A stretch of DNA of 20,267 bases from JBAZWE01 sp041658605 (GTDB taxonomy: Bacteria > Actinomycetota > Thermoleophilia > BMS3ABIN01). The position numbers and the translations under genes were made by a program. Position 1 is the stretch's first letter; each line of letters opens with the position of its first letter. The DNA is taken from contig JBAZZU010000035.1 in the NCBI GenBank assembly GCA_041658605.1, forward strand, positions 1 through 20,267, in the 5' to 3' direction. Positions 20,020 through 20,267 of the stretch are shown one piece after another. The notes under the pieces are model-generated. The model did no database searches. It worked only from the letters and a program-made list of their open reading frames with translations, and had not been told where the DNA came from.

Positions 20020-20267
20020 ATGATTGATAAAAACGAAAACAATGACAGAGTAATCGGCGGCCGCGTCGAATCCGTGGTCTCGGACAGCCCCGCGGCGTAT
20101 GCGGGAATCGCCGCCGGCGACATCGTGCTGTCGCTCGACGGCCACGCTCTTCACGATGTCATTGACTACCAGTTCTATCTGGACAGCGGGCCTCAGCAGA
20201 TCGAGATCGACCGGAAGAAAGAGCGTCTGGTAAAAGAGATGGATTGCGATGAAGGCGACGATCCCGG
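20020..20267 (+). CDS. DUF512 family protein with N-terminal PDZ domain (5' part only)
   Basis: The open frame begins at ATG 20020, directly after an in-frame TAA, and runs off the window. The 82 visible residues read as a PDZ-like domain: IGGRVESVVSDSPAAYAGIAAGDIVLSLDGHALHDVIDYQFYLDSG, followed by a charged stretch (DRKKERLVKEMDCDEGD). This is the start of the DUF512 family, whose members continue into a radical-SAM-like region with conserved cysteines, often next to the GTPase gene der. That next region is not in the window, so the assignment rests on the PDZ part and the DVIDYQFY motif. The ribosome binding site is weak. Confidence 0.75.
   Translation, partial: MIDKNENNDRVIGGRVESVVSDSPAAYAGIAAGDIVLSLDGHALHDVIDYQFYLDSGPQQIEIDRKKERLVKEMDCDEGDDP

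Noticed and set aside
1..20267. CRISPR arrays, tRNA or rRNA genes, and insertion sequences
   Set aside because: No regular spaced repeats, no tRNA- or rRNA-like sequence and no transposase or integrase gene were recognised on either strand.

Overview
The window looks like chromosomal DNA from an uncultured, high-GC, Gram-positive-type bacterium, most likely a deep-branching Actinomycetota. This is inferred from the gene order trpS-scpA-scpB-rluB-aroH-hisC followed by aroF-tyrA-aroA-cmk-ispH, from frequent GTG/TTG starts, from starts that look leaderless (a -10 box six bases before the start codon), and from an ECF sigma/DUF5667 pair. The same core order also occurs in some Firmicutes, so the phylum call is tentative.

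Layout. (1) 1-3404 is an accessory region, visibly more AT-rich than the rest. It holds three type II toxin-antitoxin pairs (Phd/ParE, BrnT/BrnA, VapB/VapC) and a TolB-like propeller lipoprotein. The lipoprotein gene lies between an integron-type R' core (854-860) and a well-formed attC-like site (1920-2043), so it looks like an integron gene cassette. (2) 3486-8428 is a co-directional core operon: tryptophanyl-tRNA synthetase, the condensin subunits ScpA and ScpB, 23S pseudouridine synthase, AroH chorismate mutase and a HisC-type aminotransferase. It ends at a strong intrinsic terminator (8471-8500). (3) 8573-10956 holds an ECF sigma factor and a membrane-anchored DUF5667 protein on the minus strand, divergent from a small, very acidic secreted protein that ends in two hairpins, one a textbook terminator. 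(4) 11141-16534 is the second core operon: a roughly 300-nt structured leader, then DAHP synthase, prephenate dehydrogenase, EPSP synthase, cytidylate kinase and IspH. (5) 16599-20267 holds a pirin (minus strand), a large exported subtilisin-like protease, and the 5' end of a DUF512/PDZ protein cut by the window edge.

How the genes work together. The two core operons carry entry into the shikimate pathway (AroF), EPSP synthesis (AroA), chorismate to prephenate (AroH), prephenate to 4-hydroxyphenylpyruvate (TyrA) and probably the final transamination (HisC). TrpRS sits beside them. Regulation visible in sequence is concentrated at the aroF leader. It contains an 8-bp helix closing an A-rich array of 10-bp GATC repeats, a four-helix junction, a competing 12+5-bp alternative helix, and an intrinsic terminator just before the aroF ribosome binding site. 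It matches no riboswitch class or T-box that I can recognise and is the best candidate here for an undescribed regulatory element. The integron-like cassette is the second.
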